Below are positions 50,258-63,900 of a stretch of 64,000 nt of DNA, in pieces. The position numbers and the translations under genes are program-made. This DNA is from Diplosphaera chodatii (taxonomy: Eukaryota > Chlorophyta > Trebouxiophyceae > Prasiolales > Stichococcaceae). The DNA lies in the NCBI GenBank assembly GCA_032358165.1, contig JAALGY010000015.1:558001-622000 (forward strand), written 5' to 3'. Each line of letters begins with the position of its first letter. The first letter of the stretch is position 1. Below the pieces are notes generated by a model, which did no database searches, had not been told where the DNA came from, and saw only the letters and a list, made by a program, of their open reading frames with translations.

Positions 50258-50904
50258 TAACCGATGTCACGCGCCCTGCGGCAGGCAGCAGCAGCAGGTC
50301 CCCAGCATGGGTGCACCCTTGGTGTGGCTTGGAACGCCGGCAGTCTGGCATCATGTGAGTCCTGGCTCTCGTCCGATGAGAGACGAGAGCCAGCTCAGGC
50401 ATTGCCACCGGCATTATGTCCAATCCGCTCCTTGGATGGTGCCCGCGCCAGTTTTGTATGCTAGATGATACTGTACCATAGTTCAGTCGTTGACCAGCGG
50501 CTGTCACAATGGCGGTCTGCCTTGTGCGCTGGAGTGCTCCTCCAAGCCACTGGTCATTGCAGATGGTTTCCCATCTTCGGTTGTCACATCGTCAAGAGGG
50601 CAGGGTTCATTCGCAGCCTGGTTGGCAGCTTTTCGTCAGGCTTTTGGGCCCCCGGTTGATGGTTGTTGACTTATCCACTCAGCATTCTTGCTGCAGCTCA
50701 TCGCAGTTGCAGAATAACCTTCATTGCATACTCGGATCGGATCGGCTGGTCTAGCTTCTAGAGGCGACATCGTGCATTGCTTGAAACTTCAGAGAAGCTG
50801 GTGTCCTGCCATGCATAGGATGCTTGTAAACGTACGATATTCAGTACCATACAGCGCAGTCCAATGCTGAGGTCCTGGTCGGTACGGTATAGCAGATGGA
50901 GATG
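50258..50904. other. convergent 3' flanks of thioredoxin-like and SDR genes
   Basis: About 650 bases with no gene seen apart from the hairpin listed separately. Confidence 0.35.
50362..50393 (+). repeat. 12-bp perfect hairpin in the thioredoxin-like gene 3' flank
   Basis: CTGGCTCTCGTC (50362-50373) and GACGAGAGCCAG (50382-50393) are exact reverse complements with an 8-base loop. The element starts 105 bases after the stop codon, so it is probably in the 3' UTR. Confidence 0.85.
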
Positions 50905-52816
50905 TCAGTACTTGCAGTTGCCAGACAGTCCTGCGAACAGCGCCTCAAAATCCGTCGTTGGCGTTCCATCCCCGGGCTCCTTTGCTATGGCATCCACCGC
51001 CCTGCAGCCACCCACGGCCCAAGTGCTCCACATTGCGCCGGGCATCGTGTGCGTTTGAGCAGTCATGCATCAGACGGTTTCACATCATTGCAGTTCAGCA
51101 AACAGGCACACACCTTTTGTCGGCTGACTTCGTGGTCAGCGCTGCCACAGCCAGCGCCGCGACATCATCCCGCGGAATGCGGCGCGAGGTGCCCTCCGTC
51201 TCGGCCTTCTTCAGCAGCTGGTCGTCAACGCCCAGAACTATCTCCCTGTCGCCGCCCTGCGGACACCACGTGTGCTCTGGTTAGAATGTGCGGTTAGATG
51301 CACCAAGAGTTCAGAAAGCTGTGATGCTTGCCCCTGAGATGACAGTGAAAGAGCTGGTGCGCACATTCTCATCGAATAGCCCGCCCGGGTGAATGATGGT
51401 GTAGTTCAGCCCTGTCAGATCAGCAGACATCTCCATGAACATATGAGGGGGTTGACATGCTGTGTGCATGAGAGCTGCAGGTAGTTACATGGCAAACCAT
51501 CATGGGAAACATACCTGATGCAATCAGATACTCTTCTGCCTTGCGCTTGAAGACCAAGATCTTGCCTGCAGCAGTAGCATATTCAGGTGTGTTGCACAGT
51601 ATGCAGCTTGCACGACTCCATGGTGTTGCGTTGAGTCCACACAGCACATTTGTTTGTGAAAAAAGCTCACCATTGCCTAGTTGGTTCAACCTGTTCGACT
51701 CATCTGTGCCTCCCATGCTGCCTATCAGGACTACCTGTGGCCGCATGCCATGTCACATGCTTGTAAGCTGGACGCTCCAACGTGTCATGCTGCTGATCAG
51801 ACAATCGACATGCTGCCCCGCACCTTTTCAACACCTGCCTGCTTTGCCGCATCAATTTGCGCCTTCTGCCCCAGCCAGTCGACCTGACGCATCCCACAGG
51901 GCCTTCAGATACTAGCAGTCAGAACAGCGGCACATTGCCTCTTGGCTGGCTGCAGCCTATTTCGCCTCAACATACCTGCTCTGGTGTCTGCTCGTAGTAG
52001 AACTCCGGTGGCCCGCTCTGTGGCGGCGGCTGCTTCATCTTCGGCACCTGCACATACCAGCTTGCAGGTTCACGAGGTGCAGGGTGGTCTCGGGTTGTGA
52101 GTGGGTGCCTTGCGATCGCCATATGCAGGCATGCTGTGTGAAAGGTGCTATGAAGTAGAATGAAATGAAATGAAGGTGCTATGCTACGAAAGGTGCTACT
52201 CAGTCTGCTCCGTACCGCGCTGCTGGCAATCACAAGGGCGTTGGCACCAGCAAATGCGTTGGCCAGTTCCTGTTCCGCGCCCTCCGCTGCAACGTCGACG
52301 ACAGCAACAGCGGCATTGTCCAGCAGATCCCCAAGCCGTTCGGCGGCGGTCTGCAGCGTCAAGACGCTGATGTCGGCATTCGCACAGTAACCACAGTAGC
52401 ATCATGCGGACCATGCAGCACGGGGTCAGAAGTTTGCCCATGTCCGCAGCGCTCACCTCTTTCCTCCGCACGATCGCAACCACACTGTATCTGTTCGGCT
52501 CCCCCAACAGCCGCTTCACAGTCAGCGAGCCGGTGCGGCCGCCAGCGCCTGTCACGGCCACCTTCATCGGGCTGTCGCCTGCAGCAACGCACCTCACCGG
52601 CTTGCCCCTGCCTACAGCTGTAAAAAGTCGCTGCCTGCCTACAAACGCCCGTTGGCATGCGATGCCTCTGAACAGCTGCCCTTGAGAAGATGCGGCCTTG
52701 TGCACCGACTTGCACAGCAGACGAGGCGATACAACAAGGGAAGAGGCAGCTGCGTGTTGCATACCCGAGGACACCATTGCCGCCATCGAGACCGCAGAGA
52801 GAGTACTCCCGACCAA
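50905..52816 (-). CDS. atypical short-chain dehydrogenase/NAD(P)-binding protein, plastid-targeted
   Basis: Exons 5' to 3': 52816-52457, 52350-52216, 52047-51976, 51883-51824, 51734-51671, 51565-51515, 51411-51332, 51256-51114, 51001-50905; 353 residues. The leader (first 85 residues, Ser/Ala/Arg-rich) looks like a transit peptide. The dinucleotide site KVAVTGAGGRTGSLTVK gives the atypical SDR glycine motif. VDWLGQKAQIDAAKQAGVEK, VVLIGSMGGTDESNRLN, ILVFKRKAEEYL and YTIIHPGGLFDE match the plant NAD(P)-binding Rossmann proteins related to Arabidopsis At2g37660, whose substrate is poorly known. There is no classical Tyr-x-x-x-Lys in the usual place; KRKAEEYL takes that position. The intron 51331-51257 appears to use a GC donor. 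The C-terminus is AKEPGDGTPTTDFEALF plus a short tail. Confidence 0.86.
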
Positions 52817-53341
52817 CAGCTGGATTGTCCTTGCTCAACGCCAGCGCGCTGTTTGCCACATGATAGCGGTGACCCTTTGACAGAATGCAACATTGTATGC
52901 TGGCACGTGGGTGCAGATCTGCAAGGTGCAGGTCGTGCACACAGCACGCATGGTCGCATGCCCCACAATACCGCTTCTTTGTCCGTAGAACACCCTGGCA
53001 CCGTTCAAGTCCGGCATGCACTGCATGTCGCACAGCCATGGGGCACCATGTCAGGCAGCATTGCCCAGGCCACCGACAACACAACCAGCGCAATGCTTGC
53101 CGAAGCCGAGCCCTCGCGGGTGTGCTTGCATGCAAAGCGCAACATATGTCCGCGTTGCTCCAACCGCACTGTCAAGGAAGTGACCGTAAGCTTGATGGTC
53201 CACGAGTCTGCAGGGGGTTGCGGGAAGTGCGACGCATCCAGCAGCGGCCATTCACTGCTGCTCACAGGCGCTGCAGCGTCTCAGCCACAGCAGCAGGAGG
53301 TGAAGCAGTGTTACTGCCTAACCAAAACCTGATATCAGCCG
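52817..53341. promoter_or_regulatory. divergent promoter region between SDR and fibrillin-family genes
   Basis: About 525 bases between two divergent genes, both of which look plastid-targeted, so shared regulation is possible. No gene or clear motif. Confidence 0.3.
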
Positions 53342-54626
53342 ATGTGGGGTGCAGACTCGTTGCATCAGTGGGCGAGCACAAGGCACCGCAGTTCCCCATG
53401 CCTACTTCGCACCGGCGCAGGGGACCTGCACCTGACAAGGGCGACATCCCACGCAGGTTCAGCAGCCATCGACTCGGACGCCGCTGTGGGCTCAGCAGCC
53501 GCGCTGCTGAAGACCGCCGCAGACAAGCAGGCTCTGGTGCCAAAGGGGGAGATCTTCAAGGCCTTGAAGGCTCTCGACAAAGCCAAGATGAAGGTGCTCG
53601 AAGACCTTGGCGCACACAGGCCACAGGCCCAGATTTTTAGCGTGCAGACTCAAGGTGATGTCGCATTGGCAGCGTCAGCAGCAGGAACACCTGCGTGTTG
53701 ATGCTCCAGGGTGGGAGGGAGTGGGAGGAGCTGCTGGGCGGCGACGCATCGCCCGGCAAGCGGTGGCGGCTCATCTACACAGTGGGTGTGTCTCAATTGT
53801 CAACCAGAACTGCCAAATGCACAGTTGCGCAGCTCAGTCGGAGTCTCATGCTATGCCATTGCCATTCCCAAACACTCGTGCCACGAACATTGTTGAGCTC
53901 TAGTGTTGCCGTCGATTACGAGTAGGTACTGAGCACAGGCTGACTTGTGGTTCACAGACAAAAAGGAGCTGGAGAGGGATCGCAAGGGCGAGGCAGAGGC
54001 GCAAGGCAAGTTCTTCCCGCTGACGGCGGCGCAGCGCTTTGATGCCAGCAGGAACGAGAACGAGAACGGCGTGTTTCTGGGCCATGTCGCCTCGATCTCG
54101 TTCCAGGGTCCGTATGGCTGGCAGAAGGTGGGAGGGTGTAGTGATTGGCAGGACGCTGCAGACCATTTGATCAAGTTGCTCAGGGATCTGGTAAATGCAA
54201 CATGCCACCCAGAGGTGAAGCACCTAAGCTGGGTCCGAATGCGTGACAGAACAAGCTGGCGTTCAACTACTGGAAGCTGGGACTCAAGGTGGGGCCCTGG
54301 AAAACCAGCTTCGACATCAAGAAGGGCGACAAGGATGCACCGTGAGTGGCGGACAACCTTCTCCAAGTCACGTACATCATGTCAATGTATCTGTTTGCTC
54401 ACATGCCGCATCAGTGCGAAATGCAAATTTGGATGAAACTGCTACACTGCCAAGCATTGCTTTCGTGCACATGCCGCTCAGGTTCGACATCGACGACAAG
54501 GGGCTGCCGTTCTTTGTGTTCTTCTACATCGATGAGCACATCGCTGTGGCCAAGGGCCGTGGCGGCGGCTGGGCGTACTGGCGCAAGATGGACCCTGTCG
54601 AGGAGCTGAAGTATGGCATCGTGTGA
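53342..54626 (+). CDS. plastid lipid-associated protein / fibrillin family member
   Basis: Five exons: 53342-53593, 53710-53785, 53958-54127, 54250-54341, 54482-54626; about 244 residues. Plastid fibrillins bind lipids in plastoglobules or thylakoids. Family cues: helix ALLKTAADKQALVPKGEIFK, RWRLIYTV (the first barrel strand), GVFLGHVASISFQGPYGW, FNYWKLGLKVGPWK, and the conserved end FFYIDEHIAVAKGRGGGWAY. The leader MWGADSLHQWASTRHRSSP is basic and acid-poor and could be a transit peptide. The end of exon 1 is uncertain; the frame stays open to about 53640. Specific subfamily not assigned. Confidence 0.7.
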
Positions 54627-54926
54627 TGTAGTCCAGTCGGTTAGATGCGTGCACCTGGAAGACGCAGTGCATCGACCTTCTGAGCGGCGATTGTACATTA
54701 GCGTCAAGACGCCTCCGTTTCTGTCGTGGGTTTGATGGGTAAGCAGCTGAGCAAAACATGCTGCAGGCTTAGCACCATGGTGCTGCACTGCACTTGCTCT
54801 TTCAGATTGCACAGCTGGTAGAGCTGGGTCCTGACTCGTTTATTTCAACAACTCAAATCAGCAGCTCAACATGAGGTCAGGGCGGGGTCATCCATGCGTC
54901 AGTCATCTGCAAATTGCTCATCGTGG
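54627..54926. other. convergent 3' flanks of fibrillin-family and coiled-coil genes
   Basis: Three hundred bases without a gene. Confidence 0.4.
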
Positions 54927-57900
54927 TCAAGGGTCTGGGTGCATGGTCAGGAGGCCGGCTCGCAGGCTGCCAATGCTGGGCGACCTTGCAGCCGCCTTGC
55001 GCTGCAGGCTGGCAACCCGCTCGCTGGCCCGCTCCAGGCGTGCCTGCCAGTGCTGCGCGGCCGCCGCAACACCGTCACCAACCCGGCTGGCGTCCTGCAG
55101 CACGACAGCACATGCACACGAGTCCTTCAACCTCAAACATCTGGTCATGGACGATGCACAGTCTGGCTGAGAAGGCTCCCACACAGTCAGTCGTGGCTGC
55201 GTGCGGCACCCAGTCGGCGACGGCAGTGAGTGATTTGACCGATGGTTGTGCGGCTGCGCGCACCGGGGCTGCGTGGAGGGAGGCGCGCAGGGCGGGGGCC
55301 TGCGCCCGCAGGTGGGCCAGGCTGGCGGCGGCGCGGGCCGCCTTGTCGGGCGTCCCCGCCGCGGGGCCCGCCTCCTCCAGCGCCGCCTGCAGCCGCCGCA
55401 GCCTGCGCATACCAAGGGGACAGTTGCTTGGTGCCGAACGCCCTTCTGCACTGGCGGCTGACACTCCACCCGAATATGTTGCAAGGGCTTCACGTGGATG
55501 TCTTATGGCCAGGACAGCTGTCGTGGTGATCATGGATTGTGGTCCTGGATTGCACCTGGTCTCGCCAATGGAGATGGCATCCTGCAGCGCTAGCACATCA
55601 CTTGCGCCAACAACCACAGCTGCCTTCAGGAAGCCCTGGCTGCTGCTGACGCCGTGCGGCTGCTGCTGCTGCTGCTGCTGCTGCCTTGAGAACTGTAGCA
55701 GACCTGCCCCTGCTGCTGCCCGACGACCGGGCTGCTGCAGCTCTGCATCCGCTGAGCGCTGGTATGGATCGCGGACTGCTCCGGCGGCTGCATCAGGCTG
55801 CGGCTGGCGGGGCCGCCAGCTGGCTGGACCCATTGGTGACTGGTGCTGGTTCTGATGCCTCGCAGCCAGCTGCGCGCTGTCTGAATGTGCAGTGACACGA
55901 GACACTGCGTCGGCTGCCAAGGCATGCTGCTGCCAAGGGAGCTGTGCAGCTGTCCGCCCATAGAGTCGTGATGCTGCTGCAGGATGGTCCACAGCGTGTG
56001 TGCTGCCGCTCACTGCAGACCTGCGGTCGGCCGCCTGGCCAAAGCTGAGCCGCCGATTGGGAGCCGGCAGTATGCCGGGACTGGGCACCCAGGCAGGCTG
56101 TACGCTGGCGCCAGCACCCTTGGTCGGCTGCTGCTCAGATGCCTCCACTTCCTGCTTCCCTGCTGTCGTCGCACTGTAGGCCATACCAGGCGAGCTCACA
56201 AGAACGCTGTCGTGTTTGGCCTCCTCCCTGGCAGGCTGCTGCTGCTGCTGCTGCCAGGCCAGCTGTGGTTGCTGCTCCAGGTGCTCCGCAGCATTGGCCG
56301 AGCCTCGCCACGCAGCACTGCTGGGAGGTGCTGCTGCAGTGCCGCTGGCATCTGCCTCCTGATCTGGCTGTGCTGCTGCAGCACTGTCTGGACGGCTGTT
56401 GGAACCCGACCTGACAGCTGTTGTGGGTCCTGTGCCGGTCTCCCAGCTGGAGGCATGCCACGCATGCAGACTGCCACCCGACCTGCCAGGCTGCCGGCCT
56501 GCCGGCGCCTCCGCAGCCGCTTGTTGCAGTTGCATCGCAGGCGGCCCAGTGTGGCTGAGGCTCGACTGGATGTCTGCTGCACCAGTCGGCGGCTGCTGTG
56601 GCAGGCTTGCCATGGTGATGGCGCCCGGAGTTGCGCCCTGCTGCCGCTGCCCACTCGCTGCTGGCAGCTGGCGCTGCCCCTCATGCGAGCGTGCTGCTTG
56701 ACCACTGGCAGCTGCAGTGTCACTAGCACTGCTGCCAGTCGCCAGCCATGTCTGCATGGGTTGGCTGCTCGGCAGCGGCGGTGTCAGCTGCAGCGGGAGT
56801 TCAGCTGGTGCGGACTGCTGCCAGTTGAGAGCGTCCAGAAAGCCACCACCGCTGCCCCTGCCCATTGCAGGCGCACCGTCAGCATTGCCGCCTGTACTCT
56901 GGTGCCAGGAGGCGGCGCCATCAGCGCTCGTGCGCTGTGAGGCTGAGGCCGATGCAAGCTGCAGCTGCTGCTCGCGCACAGCCAGCTCCTCTTGCCTGCA
57001 GCCGTTGCAAGACACTTGGTGGCAACATGTCTTGCTTCCAGGCGTACGATGATGGTCGGTGGCAAGCCCGGGAGGCCATCCCACACCGCTTGCGACGGTT
57101 TGATCAGCGACATGCAAGACCCGCAGTGGTCGGCCCCATCATCTCAGCATCAGGCAGATGTTGCTGTGGCCTGTCATAGGATGTGGCAGCGAAAGTGCAC
57201 CGGCGCTGCACGCGGGCGGCGCGCTCAGCGGTGCGCAGCTCCAGCTGCTGGTTGCGCTCCAGGGACGCTGCAGTGGCCACCTCCGCCTGACGCACAGCCT
57301 CCGCCTGCACACGTGGGCCGACGTCAATGAGCAGCTGGAAAGAGCCGTGCGGCCACCGGGCTCAACCATCCATCACAGCATTGAGCCATCCATCACATCA
57401 CAATGAAAAGTGTGCAGGACGCGCGGCGGCGGCGCACCCGGCGCGCCAGGTGCATGTCCTTCTGCAGCGACGCCAGCTCGGTGGCGCGGCCCGCGTCGCG
57501 CGCCCGGGCTGCCTCGGCCCCGGCAGCCGCCCGCTCCCGCGCCGCCCCCTCCCGCACCGCCTCCGCCTCCCGCCGCGCCTCGGCCAGCTGCCATATGTGC
57601 AAAAGATGTCCGTCATGTTTTGTGAGCGCCTGATGGCCAGGGCACACCTGGTGCCTGCTGGCGCATGTGCTGATGCGCAGCTGCCTGTGCTGGTGCACAG
57701 GCCGGGGAGCCTTCCTCCCTCCTGAGGTGCCATCGCCATCCAATTGAGAGTGTGAGTGTCTGACATGGCTGCCATGTTGGGTTGGGCACCAACTCACGAT
57801 GGCATCGGCGCGATCCTCCGCTTCGGCTGCGGCCAGCCGGGCGTCGTCCGCCTTGGCGCTGCGCCAGCGCTCCACTTCGGCCAGGCCCTCTTCCGACCGC

Positions 57901-60900
57901 CGCTCCCGCCGCTCCAGCTGTGGTGGAAGGCGACAGCAGCTTCAATATCGCTGATCACTATGGTGTCATGGCTCGCAGAGCGTGAGCAACGCTGCAGTCC
58001 AAGTATCATGATGCAGCAGCGTTGACAAGTGCAAGGTGTCCGACAGTCTGCTGACCTCATCCTGCTTTGCTGACAGTTCGCCGGAGATGATGTCCAGCTC
58101 CGACTGCCGTCGAGAGGCAGCGTCCTCGGCCTGCTGCTTCCTCTCTGCGAGCGCTGCCGCCTCCCGCTGTTCATTGTTCCTGGCGATCACATCTGGCTTG
58201 TCAGCTGGGCCGGCACGTAGCTCTGCACAAAGTGGCTCACTGCTGTGCCCTGGCTGGCTCAGTTCCCTGTGCTCCACTGGCAATCCTCAGCATGCATTCG
58301 GTCGTGGTTAAAGTCTGGCAGGCCGACCCACCTTGCGGACTGCAGCTCGCGGCGCTCGGTGGCCAGGCGCGCCTCCAGGGCCCGCAGCTCCGCGGCCGTC
58401 GCGTCAGCAGCGCGCTCCCGTTCCGCCAGCTCCGCGGCCGCCTGCCGCCGCACCTCATCTGCTGCCGCCTGCTCAGCCACGCAGATCTTTGGGTGTCACT
58501 TCATGCTGCCGGAGGTGGCGACGCATCTCAGCTGTGCATGACACCAAGTGCGGCACAAGGCACCTTGCAGGCAGTGGCTGCTTGTACTGACGCTGGGACT
58601 GGGATTGATTGCAGAAGAGCGCGGTAAGGATGTGCACCTGCGCAGCCTGCAGCTCCTGCTGCTGCCCGGCAGCAGCCGCCTCGAGTGCTGCCTCGCGTTC
58701 GCCCAGCTTCGCATGCAGCTCCCGCAGCTCCGCCACCTCCTTCCTGTCCTCCTGCAGGCACAGGGGCCTCCAACCTAGCATCTTGACCTAGGTGCCTCCA
58801 GGTGCTGCTACTGCTGGACACATACGAGGACTGCGTACCATGTCATGGGGCAGATCCCGACCGTGGCATGGGCTGACACAAGTCAGATGTCGCACGGCAC
58901 CTAGCAGCTGTCAGCAGCAGCTGCCACAAGCACGTGTCTACTGAGTGATCAACCAGCACGACAGCATGGTACAATGTCGAGCACCAAGCAGCAGGGCACC
59001 CACCTGCAGGCGGGCGGTGCGTGCGTCCAGGTCGGCCTGCGCCCGCGCCAGCTCAGCGGCCCGCCCGTCCGCCGCCGCCTCCCGCGCCTTGACCGCCTGC
59101 GATGCCTCCTCCACCTGCAGGGGCGTGGGCACTGCAGTCATTGCAGCACTGCCTCCACACACGCCATGTTCTGTGTGAACCGGCATCAGGCAAGCAGGCG
59201 ACGAGGGTATGTATGGGATCAGAAGCGTGCATTCAGGCATGCTCCGCAGAGCCCTCGATAGTGATGCATGGCAACAGCATCATGATAGAAATCATCACCT
59301 TGGCCCAGACATCGGTGTGCAGGCGCTCCAGGGCTGCCTCCTTGTCCTGGGCGCGCTGCTGTGCGGCCGCGGCCTCTGAGGTGGCAGCAGCTGCAGCCGC
59401 CTCCCGCGCTGCAAGGGCCTCTGCGGCCTGCTTGAGCCGCGCCTCCTCGGCCTCCAGTGACTTGCCGACGCGTCGCAGCGTGCGGCCATTCTCTGCCAGG
59501 TCGGCCTGGAGAGGTGTGTTCAAAACGTCAGGTGTCTGCATGTAAAGGGGGCACTTAGTGCTGACTCATTGTGCGTGGGCAATAGCCAGTGCCATACTGC
59601 CGATGTGCACACACCTCTCGAGCGGCGAGCTCTTCAGCACGTCGCTGCTGCTCTGCAACCTTTGCATCTGCTTCCATCTGCACCGCCCGTGCCCTCTGCT
59701 CTGCGGCAGCCACCTCACCCTGCCAATATACACGCTCATGATGTCTGCGCAGTTTTATAGGCGGTTGTAGTGGCTTGATGTTACACAGCCAGAAGACAGC
59801 TGCTCACTGTTGATGGCTTATCAGCCAGCTGGTGTGGCACTAAAGGTGCACCAGCTTCGTTGCGGATGTACCTGGCGTGCGTCAAGCTCCTGCTGTGCAG
59901 CCCGCAGCTTGGCACGGTCGAGCTCCAGCGCCTCTTTGGCTGTCTCTGCGGCCGCCTTGGCTGTCAGGGCCGCCTCACTCCGCACCTGCCATACCAGCCA
60001 AGCAGTTGTCATCATTCAGCATCTATACTTGCAGATGTAGCTGCGGTGAGGTCCAACCGTCCCTGGTGTGGTTTCTGCCAGCAGCTCAAGAGGCATGCTG
60101 AGCATGATGGCATATGTCAGGACGGCGATATGCAGACACACAGCCCTGCCGCATACCCACCCGACACTCAGCAACTGCCTCGGCATGCTCAGCGGCACGG
60201 CGCGCAAGCTCCGCCTCGCGCATGCTCATCTCTGCACGAGCCGCCTTCAGCTCGGCTGCCTCCTCTGCAATCGCTGCGCCCTTGGCTTCCTGCAGACAAG
60301 GTGCAATGTCGCATCGCAGTTTCTATTCTATGTGAATGCAGAAGTCCATGCTGAATGCACTGAACCACCTGCTCCAGTGAAGCAGAGGGCAAGGAAGCCA
60401 TCGGCTTGAAACAGGTCACCAGGTCACGGCCCATCAGCAATGTGAGAGCGGAGCGACGGACCAGGCGAGCGAGGTCACGCTGCAGGGCTGCCTCCCGCTC
60501 CGTGACTGCCTCGACGCGTGCGGCGGCGGCCTGTCGGCCGGCCTCGCCCGCCTCCCAATCCTCCTTGTCGCGCCACAGCCGCTCTGCCGCTGCCTGCAAC
60601 ATCAGGGTCGACATGTCAACCGCCACCTCGGATTGTGCAGCATAGTTCAGTACGCCTGCTGCTAGGTTAGCACCCTATGCTTTCCCTGAGACACCTGATG
60701 AAACGAGCGACTTCTAGTCTGACCTGTGCCTGCTCTGTGGCGGCGGCCAGCGTTGCGGAGCTGGAAGCGACCTGCTCCCGCTCATACTCCAACCGCTCGC
60801 GCAGCTCGTCCACCCGAGCTTCAGCCGCTGCCAGCATGTCCTGCATCGCATATGACATTGAATGCTAGTGCAACCATTTTGTAGGGTGCTAACTTGGGCC

Positions 60901-63900
60901 ACCAGTGATGAGCTCCTGCTTGGTGAGCTGCTGACCTGCGCCCTGACGCCCTGACCCAGCACAGCACCATGTGCAGCCCCGCATCGCATGCCAGCGCACC
61001 TGCCGCTCCTGCAGCTCTGCCTGGGCCGCCGCCAGCGCCGCCTCAGCAGCAGCCAGACCGGCGGCACGCGCCTCGGCCGCCTCTGCCGCCGCCTCCCGCA
61101 GCCGCAGCTCGGCCTCCCGCTCATTCAGTGCCCGGGCTGCAGCCTGCAGCGCGGTCTCCCGCTCCACCAGCTGCTGCTGCTTGGCGGGCAACGCCGCCAG
61201 GTGCTCATCGGCCTGCGACAGCGTGACGTGGCACATTGTGCGCATTGCGTGCGGCAGCGTGCAGCAGGTGTGCAACCGATGTGACACGATGAGGTTTAAG
61301 CCAACGGGCACCTGGCGTTTGAGGTCAGCTGCTTCTGCAAGAGCGCTCTTGGCACGCTTCATGCACTCATCCGCATCGGCCTTTGCGACATCCAGGTCAT
61401 TTTGCTGCTGCTGCAGAGCCGCCTGCTGCGCCTGCAAGCATTCAACAGAGACGGTGAAGATGCAAGCATGTGGCTGCCCCTGCCAGATGGTGTATCACCG
61501 TTCCGCAACCGCAGAGTAGTACTGCCTGTTGTGCTTAGTGCGCAGACAGTCACCTGCAGCTGGGCTGCCTGGCGCTCCAGGTCCTGAGACGCCGCCTGGG
61601 AGCGCGCATCTGCCGCCGCCAGCGCCTCGGCGCGGCGCCCGACCTCCTCCTGCGCCTTGCGCGCCCATGCCCGCTCCTCATCGGCCCTGCAGCGAAAAGC
61701 GGCGTGTTCCATGTGCATTCATGGTCCACACCGCGGATCGAGGCAGGCAGGCACCAGAGCAAGAGCGACTGTGACATGCTGATGTGTGAAGACAGGTGCC
61801 GGCAGAGCTTGAAGCCAGCACCTGCGCTTGTCGGCTTCTGCCGCGGCCGCCTGCTCCTTGGCAGCGGCGGCCATCTGATCCACATGTGCCCTGGCTGCCT
61901 GCGCCTCCCGTCGCTGAGCCTGCATGTGTTCCGTGACGCATCTCACACGATGTGTTTTGAGACCAGCAGGTCTGCTGGCAGCCCCAGCAATGAGCACGGC
62001 ATGTACCGCCCTGTGATGGCACCAGGACCACCTGCAGGTCGCGCTGTTGTCTGTCCAGTGCGGCTGTGTCAGCCGCCAGGCTGGCGCGCTGCTCCGCCAG
62101 CTCTGCTGCGGCGGTCTCCAGCGCCACCTCACTGTCGGCCAGCTGCTGCAGTCGCCGCTCCTGCTCCTCCCTGCCGGTCACATACGCACAGCGTCATAAG
62201 GTTAGTGGGCATCTGGATGCGGATTGGCCTGCTCATGCGATACACTTTCGAGACAGTGTCGGCAGACAGCAGACATTTCAGCGCTGCTTGTCATCTGCAA
62301 TCTTACAGCAATGAAACTGCACAGTTCACCGGAACTCCTTGCGCAGGCTGTCGAGCTGTGCGTTGTCCTCTGCTACACGCCTGGCATGCGCATCTTTGGC
62401 AGCCGATGCTTCTGCTGAGGATGCCTCCAGCGCCTGCTCGCGTGCTGATACCGCTGCCTTTGCAGCCTCCACCTGTAGCGCACAAAGGGGTTGTCACCAG
62501 ACCACTGACTGTGCAGGATGCTCTGCTGACAGCCTTGCTGTGCCTCGATGTACGATGCTTTCAAGCCCTGGAGCAGCAGTGGCAGGGGTCCTGCCCATGT
62601 CATGCTGGCCCTGCTGCAGCGGCAGCACACCTCTGCGGCGGCGGCGGCCAGGGAGGCGCTGCGCTCGTCCAGCGCGGCGGTCATGCCCGCCAGGCGCGCC
62701 TCCACATCCGCCCGCGCATCCTCCGCCTCCTGCGCCAGGGCCTCCACCTCTGCCTGCCGCTCCTGCAGCCGTTCTCGAAAGTTGTTGTTGCAGACCAGTT
62801 GCATCAAACTGACATGGTCGGTGATGCTGGCAGAACTTTCATGATGCACTTGCCGTGAAAACTTGCTACATCACATGCAAACCAAAGGCGTGCAGCATCG
62901 AAGGCTGATCATCCCACCGCGAGCTGGCGCTGCTGCTGCTGCAGCCGCTGCTGGGCAGCAGCCAGCTCCGTCTGCGCAGCGGCAACGCGGGTCTCCTGCT
63001 CCGCAACGGACGCTGCCCGCTCATCCGCAGCCCGCCGTGCGGCCACCGCCGCCGACTCTGCGGCTTGCGCTTCCTGTACGCGGCAGAGGGTGTCATGAGC
63101 AAGTCGACTGAAATGCCATCATCTGGAGCCTCTGCAGCCTGCATATACAACACTGCTGCGGATGTAATGTGGGGCATGCAGGCTGCAGTGCACCTGCAGC
63201 CGTTCTGCAGCTCCGGCCAGTTCCCTGGTTGCCCGGGCTTCATCAGCTGCCAGCGCCGCCTGCCGCTCCTGCAGCCCAGCACGCGCTGCCGACACCTCCT
63301 GCAACCCAGCACACCACGCTTCCTTGGGCCAGCATCGACTTTCCTCCTTCAACCTGCGGCAAGCTGCTGCTGCACAGCCGCAGCGAATCACCCTGACCAA
63401 CCACCCTACAGCTGACGAACATGCTCCATTACCAGTGTCTGGTGGCGCCCCTTACACACCTCAGCTGCGTGGCTCGCCGCCTGCGCCTCCGTGGCAACGG
63501 CCTCCGAGCGCTGCTGCAGCTGCGCTGCCAGCGCATTGCACGCCGCGCGCTGCTGTGACAAGTCCACCTGCTGCGCTTCCAGACCCGCGACTGCCGCCTC
63601 CCGGTCTGCCAACTACACCGTGCACCGCAAACCGCTGCCAGAGTGTCGCACGGGACAAGCAATGTTGAGCGCAAAATATGCATTGCAGAGCGCGTGTTCA
63701 TGCAGGGCAAATGAACAGCAGTCAGACTACCATGCTGCAACAGCATGGACTAGAAAAAGGTGGCTGGGCTAGCGCACCTCCTGCTGCAGGGAGGCCAGGG
63801 CGGCGCCGCTCGCCTCCTGCTGTGCGGACGTCAGCCCCAGGGCGGCCGCCCACCGCTGCAGCGCCGTCTCCCGCTCCGCCAGCGCCACACGCCTGCAGGT

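Noticed and set aside
55984..56940. A plus-strand open frame of 318 codons
   Set aside because: It is the antisense of the Gln-rich coiled-coil exon, full of Cys/Arg/Leu from reversed CAG and GCT codons, with no family similarity.
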